From NCBI RefSeq assembly GCF_021018805.1, contig NC_086283.1, positions 54,006,312-54,070,311 on the forward strand: a DNA stretch of 64,000 nt, in the 5' to 3' direction. Shown piece by piece: positions 36,851 to 49,192 of this stretch (positions within the stretch are counted from its first letter, which is position 1; every line of letters starts with the position of its first letter). A program made the position numbers and the translations under genes. The DNA comes from Prinia subflava (taxonomy: Eukaryota > Chordata > Aves > Passeriformes > Cisticolidae). Below the pieces are notes generated by a model. It saw only the letters and a list, made by a program, of their open reading frames with translations. It ran no database searches and was not told the DNA's origin.

Positions 36851-39800
36851 TTTAATGAGTCAGCTAGACCTGCTATTTATATGTTTCTCACATTTAAAAT
36901 ATGTTTTTCCACTGAGATAAGGAGAAAGATAAGAAATATTCTGTCATTAGGAGCAATAAAGAAAGTTCGCTCCCAGACTTCCTAGGGTTTTGAAGTTGCT
37001 TTCAAGGCTTGTTTCTGGTTGTTATATGTCTTCAGTGTTAGGGCAGGTCTGGAGTTTCCAGCTTCTGGGATTCGTTGAGTGATATGCCTAGGGGCAGACA
37101 CTTTAAAGCAATGCTTTTGAGAGTCACTGGAAGTCTGCTTGCATTGTGTATTCAGTCTATATCTATTGTGTACACTCCTTTATTGGAAAAAAAAATACCC
37201 TACAACAAAAAAATGACCCTATAACAAAGGATAAGGAAATGGTATTTACTTCTTTCTGTGCCCACTTTTTCTTTGACTTTGCAGCTGCACAAATAGCTCA
37301 ATCAAGGACTGTCTGAATAGATTTCAGGGATCAGAATCTTATCAGCACCTTCTGCTCACTGTCACACTTTATAGAGATCCTCTTGCCTTCTTTCCGCATG
37401 AAGTCCCATCATTTTAAGGCAAAGACAAACACTGCGCCAGACTCCCTGGCTGGTGCTCCCTTACCTGGTCCAGAGCCCAACCTCATTTGTTTGTCTGCAA
37501 GTTAGTCACTTGGAAATCATTTTATACATAACAGCCAAGGAAGTCTGGTAGTATGAAATTAATAGATAGTGTGTAATGTTGAAAAAGCCAGTGGCATCAA
37601 AAGAGCCGCTCATGAGTCTCTGCGTGAAGCAAAGAAAGAAGTAAGCCAAGCCCAAATCCAAACATGTTAAGCTGCCTGCTATTTTTGCAAATATAACAGA
37701 TACTTTCACAAATGCTAAGTGATAGATCTTCCAAAGTCTAAATACAGATTCAAAATGCAGGCTGGGATTGCCCATTTGTGCAGGAAATTACCAGTGGTGG
37801 TAGGAGCTGGGGAAAACAGTGCCAGTGGTACAGTAGGCCAAGTTGAGAAGCCAAATTATCTCCAATCTCAATGCAATGGACTGGTGGCATAACGTGCACT
37901 TGTACCACATACCATTGAAGTTTCATGCAATGAAACTTATTGTTATCAATGAAACAACGAAATTTAACACATCTAAAAATGGGCAACTGCTGTTCCAAGG
38001 GATTTTAAGCCTATTTATACCATGTCCTAGTTGTGAGGCATTATTGTCTTGTGTCCTTGTTAAATCTTGCCAATTATTTTGTTTTCAATTAAATGGAGAA
38101 GGCAAATAGTAGAATTTTCCCAAGGTCCCTTTCTGGGCCTTTTAATGGCACTTGCTTATCTCTCCGGAATTGAAAGACCATCCTCTTCATAGTCTTCAAA
38201 CCTTAGTCTGGGAAAAAATTTCTGGGGGATGCTCTCAACTGTTCCCAGCCCTCTGATCATCTCTGAATTTGATCAGGGGTGGTGCAAGACAACTTGCCTC
38301 AGCCATGCTGCACTTTGTGGGTGCAAGGGAGACTCGGCTGCCTCTCTGTCTCATCACCTCTCTCCCCTTTCCCTAGGGTTTTATAGCACCACAGCCCCTC
38401 TCCCCTTTTCCCAAGTGTCAGCAGTGTGCTGGCAGCTCAGGTTGGCACCAGAGCAAATTGAGCAAAATCCTAACCTGATAAGGAGGAATAAAGTTTCAGG
38501 GCAAATTGCTTCATCTCTAACAAAAAGTACAGATGTGGAGGACAACATGTTCCTCCCAGGTAACACCTCCCTTCTCAGCAGGATTTGTGAAAATCCCTGC
38601 AAACACAGCCCTCTTCACAGAGCTTTCCCACAGAAGGAAATGACACAAGAAAATGCCATTATTTAGAATGTTCACAGTTTTTTGCTCAGTTTTGCCAATT
38701 TTGCCTCTATCATATTCTGGGCTTTACTGGTAATTCTTGACCAGTTTCCAGTCGCTTTATCTTAAACAGGTGTAGCCAGCACTCAAGCAGAAATTGTTCT
38801 TCTAGTGGCTAGCTGGAAATATACTTAGAGGAAAAGGCAAATTGTGATTTAAAAACATGTATTTAAGTCCTGATAAATCAGAATAGGATTTTTGTCCACA
38901 TAGTTAACACTCCTTTTGGTGTTTCAGACCAAGGAGATTAAATCACACAGGTTTTGGGGGTTTTTTCCTGTGTTCTGCACTGAGTCTGGCTGACTGGCTT
39001 ACAGCAATGAGTGTGTGAAGACTTCAGGGTAGTTTCGGAGTGCTGATTAATGATAATTTGAAACTGACTGAGTGCAGGTATATGCCTTGAGTTAAAAGAA
39101 AGTGAACACATTGCTCTCAGTGGTTTGTGGAGTAGCAGGTTTTATGGGGGTGTAAAAGAGCCTGTCCACAGCTCCTCTCACTTGACAGCCCTATGGACCT
39201 GTACACTTAGACCTTCCTTCCTCCTGTCCTCAGGCATCCAAGTGACCTTTATGGTGACATATTTCTCAAATGACCAAATGCAGTAGGGATACCCAGTCAA
39301 TAGGCACGCTTGTTGTGCTTGTTTCACAATGTGAATGGAGGAAGGACATGCTCTCAGATTCACAGAACACCTAAATGTATCCACCAACCAGAACTAATTC
39401 ACAGTATGAATTCATTAACAAGAAGTGAAAGTTCAAAAAGGGGAAAACCGATGATTTCCACCCTTTATTGTGTATTGCTCCTGCCTGTTCTAAGAACAGC
39501 TCAAAATGAGTTGCAGGAACTGTGATTTGCATTGCTTGGTCATGTTTATACATGTTGTTAAACCACTCTCCATGCTGGTTTAGTTACACCCAGTACCGAC
39601 ACCCATGATAAATGTGGGATTTTATGAGGCAGTTTATAAAGCTCAGATCCTTATATACTAGGGATTCTGCCACAGATAACAGAACAGCTCATTTGAGAGG
39701 GAGCTGTGCACTTCCCTTTTTCTGTTGGTAAGCTTTAAGGATTAAAGATGATTGATCATTCAGTCCTACCCTGTGTATCACAGAGGTCAGTGAATTCAGC

Positions 39801-41949
39801 CAGGGTTTTCTGCAGCTAGTGCAAATAATAAGCATCATGGTTTTTTTCCTGGAGCACAGTGCAGTAATCTTATTTGAAGACAGAGTAAAGATGGAAGGAT
39901 GTAACTCCTCAGGTTCAAAATTAAATACAGTGTTTTATGGTGTGGGAAGCTTGTCCAGCTGGTATTCAAAGTGTATGTAATTGCTTCTCACAGTTCTGCT
40001 TTGAAGGAGAGACTGTCAAGTTTTCATGATTATCTGCCCAGCACAATTCACAGACATGAAAGTCACATATAAATGTTTACAGACAGATATACATACCCAC
40101 CATGCAAGATTGTTATTCATCCTACTCTCTTACTTTCAAAGAGCCAGGAAGAAGAAATGCTGTACTGGTATATATAGCCTCATGAAGAACAAAGGATTGC
40201 ATACAGTAAAATAATGCAGCACAGATCTCAAGGGAATTAATGATGGTTTGGTTGTTGGTTTTCCCCCTACCCCACCATGGAGACTGTAAGTCTGAAAACC
40301 AAACACATGTGGGAATCAAACAGATTTCCTGTGTGCCTGCTGATTCTTCAAGAGCAAGTCTGTAACAGCAATGCTGCCTAACCAGTCTGGTTTCAGATCA
40401 AGCAATGTGTGATCTGTTTAAACCAAGAGGGGATCAGCTAATGACCACTTGGACACTTTTTCAGCACTTCAGAAAATTGTAGCAACCCTCAAGCCTTTTA
40501 CATCCCTCCACTGTGGCTGCAAGCCAACCTGCTCCCTTGCTGAAGGCAGCAGTAAGCTTAGGCAGCTTAACCCAGCCAAAGTAATGAAATTACATGTCGC
40601 AGTTCAGCTCACCGTGGTCAGTATCCTCAGCCTCCATTTGGAGAATAATTTTCCTGATAGCAACTGTTCTCAAAGCTTGGTAATACCAGCTCTTGCCTCC
40701 TGCTAGTCTTTGTAGAAATAAAATCCCTTATTTTCCTTTTTGATTAAATAAAGCATCTCACAAAGCCAAAATGACAGATCTTTAATGGTATTAGGAAGAA
40801 AAAACAATAAATTTGTCTCTAACCTCAGAGACAAAAATACCAATCAGACTTGAGAGTGCAAAATAAAAAGGGAGAAGCACTGATTGATAACGCTCTGGGC
40901 ATAAAGCTATCCTAGCTGAACACAGATGCAAACACATCTTCCCTAATGGAAATATTACCACATTTGGTAGCAATTTTATTGCTGGCCATGGCTGTCTCCT
41001 GGCGTACAAAATACAGTGAGTTCCTCCGGGAGCAGAAATCTCCCTGAACATTCATGTGTATAAGGCTACCAAGTGTTTGGTGATGATCCAAGTTTGAGGC
41101 AGCCCTGCTTCTGGGTCTCTCCCCTGAAATCAGCCTTCTCCTGTGCACACATATGGATCTGTGTCAGGTGTGGTGTCTGTTTGTAGGTTTCATTTTTTTT
41201 TTAAGCTGGGGCATTTTCTCAAGCAGCTTGCAGCAAGGCTGCTGGAGTGGTCTACCCACCAGAAGCAAGGATTGGGCAGGCAAGGGGAGCAGGAACACCT
41301 CCAAGCAGTCTTGCTACCAAATGTTCCATACCATAAAACAGCAGCCCAAGTAATTATACTTTTGTCAGCACTTCTCTTGATTTCATGGATTAGTACAAGG
41401 AAGACAGGCCATACTAGAAAGATCAAGGGCTGAGATGACTAAGGAGTTAATTAGGGAGGTCTGAAGCTCTCAGTATCTTCCTGGCTCTTGGCAGACCTAC
41501 TACTGCTGTAGAGATGTGAGGAGGGCCGCACAGAGAAGGCCAGAAGGTGAAGCTGGGTGTGAAATCAGTGCCCTGCTGATGTGACATTCAGGGCTCGGGG
41601 AAGCTGCTCCTTGAGGGGCATCTCCAAGGAAAGTCAAAGCGTTGCTCTGACAGCCCTCCTGCTTTACCCTGCAGACTCAGCCATCCTGTTTATGCATTCC
41701 TCCTGAATGCCTTTATCCTGCTCTGCAAGGGTTTGGGTGGCTTCTTATCAAATTAATTTCCCATCTTTCAGAAGTTGTTATTCATTAGTAATGCAGAAAA
41801 GCTTCCCATGCACTACAACCTTGTAGATGGAATAGGCGCTGACAGCAGTAAATGCCTTGTAATGTTCCCTTGCCAGGAAGGTGGTGTGTTGCCCCAGTGC
41901 CAGTTTTCAGAAACATTTTAATTTCTCAAGTGAAATGTAATAGTAGGAA

Positions 41950-42370
41950 GATGCAGTCTGAGCTCAGAAATCAATAACTGCTGCTAACAAAGCTGCCCCT
42001 TTGGGAACTTATTGGTATGAACCGGCACGATAAATTGGGAGAAATTATGTGTGATCAGGTTTTGTAGAAAGCAGTTACATTATGGTATTATTTACCATTT
42101 GTGCAGCACCATAAAGTGGTAAAAATGACTTGTCGCCATACAAAGCAATTTGGTGTAATTTAATTTTCCTCAGCATGCATACAGTTACTGCTTAAACCAG
42201 AATTAATATTACAGAAATCTCTTGTTTATTGTTACCCTGTTATGGTGGAGTTTAAAGTATTTGCACTCAATGGTTTATTTATAAACATTCTTGATCCTTT
42301 TTGCTCAAATGATATAAAGCCTTACTTAAAATAAGTATTCTGCACTACTCAATCTTTGTTTACTTTATAC
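41950..42370. promoter_or_regulatory. Candidate conserved AT-rich enhancer with FOX-type sites
   Basis: About 400 bp of complex, non-repetitive AT-rich sequence. It contains TGTTTATT (42,223-42,230), ATAAACA (42,281-42,287, a FOX core on the minus strand) and TGTTTAC (42,357-42,363), plus several TTAAT/ATTAA homeodomain cores and a CCATAAA. It has no coding frame of note. Such long complex AT-rich blocks in gene deserts are often deeply conserved developmental enhancers. I cannot measure conservation here, so this call rests on texture and motifs. Confidence 0.35.
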
Positions 42371-42379
42371 AATGTCAGG

Positions 42380-43590
42380 CTTCCATCCTTGATGTAGACT
42401 GGAAACACAGCTATTCCCAGCCTGACTCCTCAGTCCTCTGTGGGTTAACTACGCAAATTGATAGTAAGTGGTAGGCAGCCAAAAAGCACTTTAACCCTTT
42501 CAGAAGAGGTCCATAACTGTGTTTCTTATAAATTAAGATGGTCGTTCATTAATGAATGTAATTTTAATTTATTGCATGCTTAATCAGTTACAGAAGGAGA
42601 AAACAGTTTTTACATGAAGCGTAGACTATTAAAAAAAGAGGCATTTCAGCATGCAGAAAATACTGCTCTTGGCTTTGCCGTATTCATGAAGGAAGGATGT
42701 GGCAAAAAGTAGCTTTTTCTATCACTTAAATATTATAACATTTTGGTTTCGGGAGTTTTGGTTCGACATAAAAACACTGAATTTCCTCCGAGATGTGCGG
42801 TAAGCGTGGTGAAGTGTCCTTTCATTTGGGAATCATGTTTCCTTGGGAGCCCAAATGAGAAAGAAAGATCTCCAAGGCATATGTGCACTACGTTGTGCTG
42901 TTGTTGGCTGGCTGCCCTGCAGAGGTGTATGTAGTCTCTGGAGAAGGGTAGGGAGGTTTCTTTTTTCAAGAACTTGATCTGTGTGAGAGGTCAAACTGCA
43001 GGGATAGATGAGGTCCGTGGCACCTCCAGCTTGTGGATTGTATGGAAGGCCCCTCGGAACCGCTGCTGGGTTGTCTGAATGTTGGCGCTTCTGCTGCACA
43101 TCCCCCTCGCCCCAAACATCTTTTGTTATTTTCTGAATTTCGGTGCTTCTGGTGCTGGTCTTGGCCACTTTCCAAAAAAGGCAGCGTGGAAACCATCGCA
43201 TGTGACAGGGATTGCCACCTGCCCGGGTCTTGTCAGACCTCCTGCTGGATCGCTGCTGGAATAATCAGGTAGGAGTGGAAGTCTGAATTTTAATGAAGCT
43301 TTCAGACTCCACAACAGTGTTGTGAGGGATCCGATGGAAAAAGAATCTTCCGCTATGGCTAGCGTTTGTGTAAGCACCAGGGCTTACCCTTCAGCTATGA
43401 AAATGAATAGGACAGGCCGATAACAGTGACATTGTCCTCGCTTTAGGAGGGCATTGGCACGTCCCTGGAGCTTGTGTTACCTGCCGGCTTGCATGAGAAC
43501 AGGCAGTTTGCCCTGGCGCTTTAGGTTAATGGTTATGCACATTCTGCACCGAATTCTTCCTTTTGAGATTAGGAATTCTCAGGCACAGCC
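42380..43590. other. Stretch upstream of the 43.6-kb island, possible transcript exon
   Basis: No coding domain was recognised in the overlapping frames between 42,730 and 43,380. A good plus-strand donor, ATCAG|GTAGGA, occurs at 43,268 and could end an exon of an unknown (perhaps long non-coding) transcript. CpG frequency rises gradually from about 42,740. Confidence 0.35.
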
Positions 43591-43599
43591 TGCATTCGC

Positions 43600-43880
43600 A
43601 GAGCCGGTTGCAGAAGGGCCGGATGTGCCCACCCCTGCCTGCAGGCCCTGCCTCCCGGGCCGGCTCCCGCCCGCGCCCGCCGCCGCCGCTCGGGGCCCGG
43701 CCCGGCCCGGGCACACCGCCCGCAGCGAGCCGCCTCGCTGCTCACGCCGTGCTCGCCTCTAATGTATTCTTGCAGAGTCGCTTGCAGCCTGCCTCTGTTG
43801 TGCACCCAGATAGACCGCGCCGACAAAACCTTGGCGGAAGCGTGGACCTTGCTCGTTCTCGTTTTGGAAGAATTGACCGA
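43600..43880. promoter_or_regulatory. Small CpG island
   Basis: The core at 43,625-43,765 is almost entirely G+C, with more than 20 CpG dinucleotides. It includes a CCG-repeat-like run and tandem GGCCC units. A YY1-type motif, AACGCCATGTTG, lies just to the right (43,901-43,912). It may be the promoter of an unannotated transcript or an orphan island within the regulatory arm. Frames across it (43,454-43,901 on +, 43,526-43,826 on -) look like GC-driven chance frames. Confidence 0.7.
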
Positions 43881-43899
43881 AAAACCTCCCTAAGCGTAT

Positions 43900-46800
43900 A
43901 AACGCCATGTTGGGGAGGAGGGGTGGTGGAACACGGCATTACAAGAAGTATCGACTCAATATCAATTATGTTTTGACTAAAATTAAAAAAGAAAATATGA
44001 CCTAACAGGTAATCAGATGTGAATCCGCAAGAATTACCTAAGACAGTTATGCTTAAGATGTTAACGGGTCATGGTGAGGCCCAGAGCTCAAAGTTCTTCT
44101 GTTTGGAAGAGCTGTAATAAGAATAAGGCTGTCAATGTGTGAGATAAAAAGAAATTATATGTATACATCTACATCTATATACACACACATCTGTATAGAT
44201 GTATATATGTGTATGTATATACATACACATGTTACATCCTTAACACTGGATTCTCCTTTAAAAATTCAGAAGCAGATTTTTTTCTCAAGGTAAGCCTGTC
44301 GCAGGTGTAAGTCACATACTGGCTGGAAGCTTTTTGATCTCAGAGGTTCCTTTTGTTTCCCAGCTGGCCTTTGAGTGTTATGGAGCAGGGCCATGAGAAC
44401 GCATCAAAAGCAAAGAGGGGTTTGAACTGCAGACACAACTGACAATAAAACTAACGGTACAAAACCTGGGAAAAGCCAGAGAGATTTCCTAAAACGAATT
44501 ACACAAACCAAACACCCTGCAGCTGAGGAAGTTTCTGCTGTACTGATGCTTTATGAATCCACAAATATCATGGCTAAGGTGGTGTATTAGCTGCTGCTAA
44601 TGAGTGCAAACATGAGTATAAACACTGGGAAATACTGCTGGTGTTTAAAAACAAACAAAAACCAGAGTGAAACAGAAAAACTCTCCTCTCCCTTCACAGG
44701 ACCTGTCTGGACAGGCTGCCAAATCCCTGTCTGCAGCAGCTCCCCATGGGAGTCTGATCCCAGCCTCTTCTCCCCATCCCTCTCTGAGTCAGGAGCTCAG
44801 ACACCCTGCCTGTCTTCACTGATTCCCCCTCTGCCACCACCTGAGATGCAAATGAGTGCCAGAGAGAAGATTGGGGGTCCTTTTTCTTTAGCTGGAATCT
44901 GCTGCCTGGGTGATTTAGGACATCCACCTTTTTGTGGTCCCTGCTGGATGTTAACCCTCTGTCTTCTATAGGATATTCCTCATTCCTACTTGCAAATGTT
45001 TTCTCCCTTCTTCATGTTATTAAGGTTATCCTATACTGGGTTAAAAACAAAAAACTATTTTCTCTTCCTACACTGAGGAAATATCCTTTTCCCAGCAGTT
45101 TAGTTGCTACCCCCAAAACTGACTGGAGTTTCCTCTTGTGGATTTTAGTTGTCCTTTCTCCCCAGAGTCATCCTGTAGATGCTTGCATTGTCCCTAAAGG
45201 GCATTGTGACTTTCCATTTTTTTCCCCTCATTGTCTCCATGATACAGCAATAAGTTTAAGGAACACTATTTTTTTTTCCTTCTACATCTGCCATAATGAC
45301 TCATATAGCTCCTGAGTGTATAGATGGTACATTTTTCATCCCCTAAGTAGGACATTCCTGACAACCCTTCTCCTTCTGACAGCAGACCACTGTGCTAAGC
45401 AGCAATCTGTCATCTGCTGCTTTGGGCAGCCATCCTTAAGAAGTGCTCTTGCACATGCTGGGAGCAAGGACAGTGATGTGCAACTGTTGGGATGTATCCT
45501 ACATGGAGTTTGTCCTGTGGAGGGCTCTTCTGCATGCTCACGTCTCTGAGCACTCTGTGTTGTGCTGGCCTTGCTGGGGAGATGCAGCTGCTCAGGTGTG
45601 GGGCTTACTGTGCTGCCCTCAGACTTGGCCAGCATGGATACATCTTTCAGGGAGATGCAATTGATAAGGACAGGAATAAGCTCATCAGTCAAGTGGTGTT
45701 GGGAAGTCTGCAGCAGGCACTAGGAAGGAACCTTGCCTCTGAGCACTGCACTAATGGCTTAAACCAGGCGTGAGTAAAAATCAGATGTGACCTCACCTGA
45801 AAATGTGTAAGGTACAAAGAACTAATTTCTGGTCATCCTTTAGACTTCATTGCTTCTAGTAGGACTCTGGTACAAAATCTGTGCTCTGTGTTTCTTTCGT
45901 AAAACTCTGCAGCTGCCAAATTACATGATGGGGCACCTATGGACATGCCTGTTTTCATACACTTCTAGGTCTTTGCAGGACCAAAATTCACTCTATCACT
46001 TTCATACTGTAAAGTTATTGCACAGTTTTGGTAGATTGAAAACTACCAATGAGATCTAACTTCCTAATGAGATCTAATTACAAACAGAAATAATTTTAAT
46101 ATGTGTTGAATGAAATCCCTCTCCCCTGTGTTATACATTTCTAGATCTACTGCACCCAGTTTTGAAGTTTCTCTGGTTTCTTTTTTTTTTTACTATGTGA
46201 CAATTTAACTGAGAACACAATGTACTTCAGACTACCTACCCTTATTAAAAATCAGTAGATTTTTTCACCCACACTTTTCTTCCCTTGCTTATCTGCAGAG
46301 CAGATGCAGACCTACTTGCTTAAATCAAGGCTTGCAATTCACCAGAACATCAAAAGAGCAGCCCCTATCACTTCAGTCGCTTTTATTACAGCAGCTTGTC
46401 TCCATGATCTCCACTGCATTCTTGCTGCAAAAGGAGGTCTCTTTATCACTTCCCTTCCTTTCCTTCTGCTCTTAGTAGAATCTGCCTTAGCAATCAGAAT
46501 AATAATGATTTATCTCCAAGGGAATGTGAATGCAAGCCAAGTTCCCTTGGTACAGGGAAATCAGTTTGGTATTGTTTACTCATCCCCTGTGGATTCACCA
46601 GATGGCATCAGACAGCATAATTTGGATTCTGTGCTCAAAAGAGAGGGAAGGCTGGAGATGCAGGAATTGGTAATATGAAATTACCAGGAACAGTTTTGAG
46701 GATATGGTATGTCTTCTATCTTTGTCATAGAACATACAAGGAATCAAAACATTGTAGCACACCTGGCCCCTGGCCCCTAACATGTTAAGTAAACCATTTT

Positions 46801-48518
46801 TAGTGTGGTCATTTATGAATTATTTTGGCTGCTCTTCTAATAACTGCTTCCTCTGGAGAGGATGCTTTTCCTGGGCTGGGTTGAAGGTCCTGAGCAGGTC
46901 AGCAGAGAAGAGGCAGTGGGAAATGAGGTGTTGCAGCTGTTTCCTTCTAGGCCAGCACTGCTTCAATTCAGTAAATAGAGGATTTAGGTTTCTGTTCTTT
47001 AAATATCCCAATCATAAATTATTCACTCAAAATACATTTGTCAAAGAATAAGCACTAGGAAAACAGAAATGGAAAGCCTTAGCAGATCCTGAACCAGCTA
47101 CAGCTTTACTGACCACAGCACAAAGCACTCAGTGTAGCCCGACGTCCCAGCCCTGAGGGATGGAGGAGATGATCTAATCATTCTTGTCCATCTTGTTGCT
47201 GCAGTTTTATTATTTGAATTCTTTTCAGGCCAGATACTAAATGAGTATAAGCTTTTCTATAGTGAATCCTGCTGCACTGATTTATAGCTGCTGAGTATCT
47301 GGCCTTTGAGGACTGTCTTAACCTCTAGAATATTGATTTCTCCTTTTATTTTCCATGGTGCTGCAAGCAAGTCCCTTGGTCAGGACTCCAGTTGTGCAAT
47401 AGAAAAAAGTGTGATGGTGCCATGATTTGTAAAAATAAACGACCAAAAGGGTGAAAAGTTCAGCAGTCTTAGCTGCAGCACTGCATAATCACTGTAAAAG
47501 GGGCCACAGCCTCCAAAAATCATTTGGCAGTTTGCCAGGTGGGTGGGACCCATTCTGCTGCAGATGAAGGACCGGAAGCAGAGGTGAGGAGCAGGCACAG
47601 GGAACCCAGAGGAGTGGGTCAGAGGACCCAGAGTAGGCTCAGGGCATTAATGGGAAGGACATGAGGACTTTTTTGGCAGCTGCCCACTCAGGAGAGCAGC
47701 CTTTTTGGAGCTGTCCACTCCCTCACAGGTCTCATTGCCTCTGACCCTTCCTTCCTGGAACCATTGCCCACCGCATCCATCCTCTCTTTCTCCCCTTGTC
47801 CCTGCTGCTGTCCTTCTGTCAGGGCAGAGCTTCCACTCAGCCCAGCTGTCAAGACTCCAGGGTCCCCTGGGAAGTGCCTGTAGAAGACAGAATACTCGTT
47901 GAAAAGATTGCTTATGGCAAAGGACAGTCTATGAAGGTAGAAGAAGTGTGAAGATCAGGAACATAAATATAGTTTGCAAAGTGTCAGTGGTGCTGATCTG
48001 CCAGCCAGATAATTTCCCAGAAGCCATCCAGGAGGGTGGTAGATGCTGCCACCTCAAAAATGAATTTTGGTTCTTGAAGGATAGTTCTTCTTGGTTCTCA
48101 GAGGGACAGGGCCAAGCTGCATCCTCACTCCTGAGGTACCCAGGAAGAGCACTGAAGGGAAAGGAGAAAGCAAGGGGCAGACCACCCACTGCACCTTCAT
48201 GCCAGCAGCTACAGCAAGTGTTGAAACCTTTTGGAGACCCATATCATGCATGGGCTTATCATGTGACAGAGCCACCACTATCAAAGAATCTGGACCAGGA
48301 GCCCCGATCAGTCCCCAGTCCTTGTGACTTCAGAGGTGGCTCGTGGCACCCCAGCCAGAGGAGTGTCTGTCAGGATAAAATATGCTCTCTAGTTTTAGCT
48401 AGGCCTGATGCAGATCTGCCTTTCTTGAGGAGGCTAATTAAATGGATAGCTATTATCTTCACCCACATACAAGCTCTGTCACAAGTGATTTGTGTCCTAA
48501 AAGGAATATACACCTGCC
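43900..48518. other. Non-coding stretch, no gene seen
   Basis: Includes the TA/CA-type microsatellite at 44,156-44,230. The frame at 46,304-46,678 (124 codons) contains a hydrophobic run that could mimic a membrane segment, but it has no family resemblance I recognise. The other frames, including the start of the 47,948-48,577 frame that runs into the LTR, are treated as chance. Confidence 0.45.
44156..44230. repeat. Imperfect TA/CA microsatellite
   Basis: Alternating TATA, CACA and TGTA units with many interruptions. It is an old dinucleotide repeat with local inverted symmetry. Confidence 0.8.
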
Positions 48519-49192
48519 TGTCTTGGTTTGGAAAGACAGGTATGTGTCAGGGAGAACTGGAGTTTCCTTTGCAATAGAGAATGTAAAAAATCCTTCCCTC
48601 CAAATTATTACAATTTTGCAATTAGGAGCTTTCAGGCAAAAATATGGGAATAAAAGTAACAGTTGCTTACTAGAAATATTAAAAAAACCCAAATGCAAAA
48701 TACGTAGCAAACAAGCAAAAGTCCTAGAAAACCCTGACAGAGATACGACCTGACGCCCTGTTGTCAGTGTGTTGGAAGTCCAGATAACTCTTCCTGGAGT
48801 AACAGATGTTGTTCTGTGAAGTAGAGATGATCCTGTAGGAAAAAAGGGGCCCAGTGCTGGCAAGATGGGTCTAGTCTTCCTCCAAGAATTTAGTGGAAAA
48901 CTGGCTGCATTAGTGTTTGGGATTGCTGGTTTTATCCTGGTGGAAAGGCTTTGGCTCCTCCCACTGTGTGGAGCATCTCACAATGGAATGAGGTGATGTT
49001 ATCAGTCATGTGAGAGGCCTTAAATGGCCCATTCACAGGTGATGTCCCTCAGAGAAGGATTGGTGGAGGAAGAGATAAGAGGGCACTGCCTTATCTGGTG
49101 TTATCAGTGTCCCATTAACAGAAGGCATCTGCCCCTTCTTCCCCCTAGAGTTAGAAGAGATAAAGAACAACATCTCCCAACCGGTTTCAACA
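48519..49192 (-). mobile_element. Degraded solo LTR of a passerine-type endogenous retrovirus
   Basis: On the given strand the block begins TGTCTTGGTTTGG and ends about GGTTTCAACA. Orientation is minus: the segment at 48,519-48,690 is the reverse complement, with many changes, of the 3' end of the plus-strand LTR at 14.5 kb. A TATA-like GGATAAAACC lies on the minus strand near 48,934-48,943, and the LTR has GC-rich promoter-like sequence beside it (GGAGGAGCC). The poly(A)-signal position is mutated. No flanking gag, pol or env remains. I found no matching target duplication (CTGCC on the left, GATGA on the right), so the right end is uncertain by a few bases or the insertion is old. Exact family name not assigned. 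Confidence 0.78.

Larger units (their letters stand above)
30030..41930. other. Non-coding arm right of the island, no gene seen
   Basis: T and G exceed A and C by eye, the reverse of the left arm. A fair plus-strand donor, AATAG|GTCAGT, occurs at 30,085 and could end the first exon of a divergent transcript, but no further exon was found. Contents are an imperfect GAGT/GAAT-rich stretch (32,316-32,480), a tandem copy of GAAAGTGGTAGG (about 33,487-33,510), a T-rich tract (34,939-34,972) and a purine-rich tract (36,735-36,850). Frames such as 38,229-38,666 lack any domain. Confidence 0.45.

Noticed and set aside
46304..46678. Possible small membrane protein (124 codons)
   Set aside because: The hydrophobic run is suggestive, but codon pattern and family resemblance are lacking and it is short enough to be chance.
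47948..48577. 209-codon plus-strand open frame
   Set aside because: Its 3' end runs into the minus-strand solo LTR and no domain is recognisable; treated as chance.
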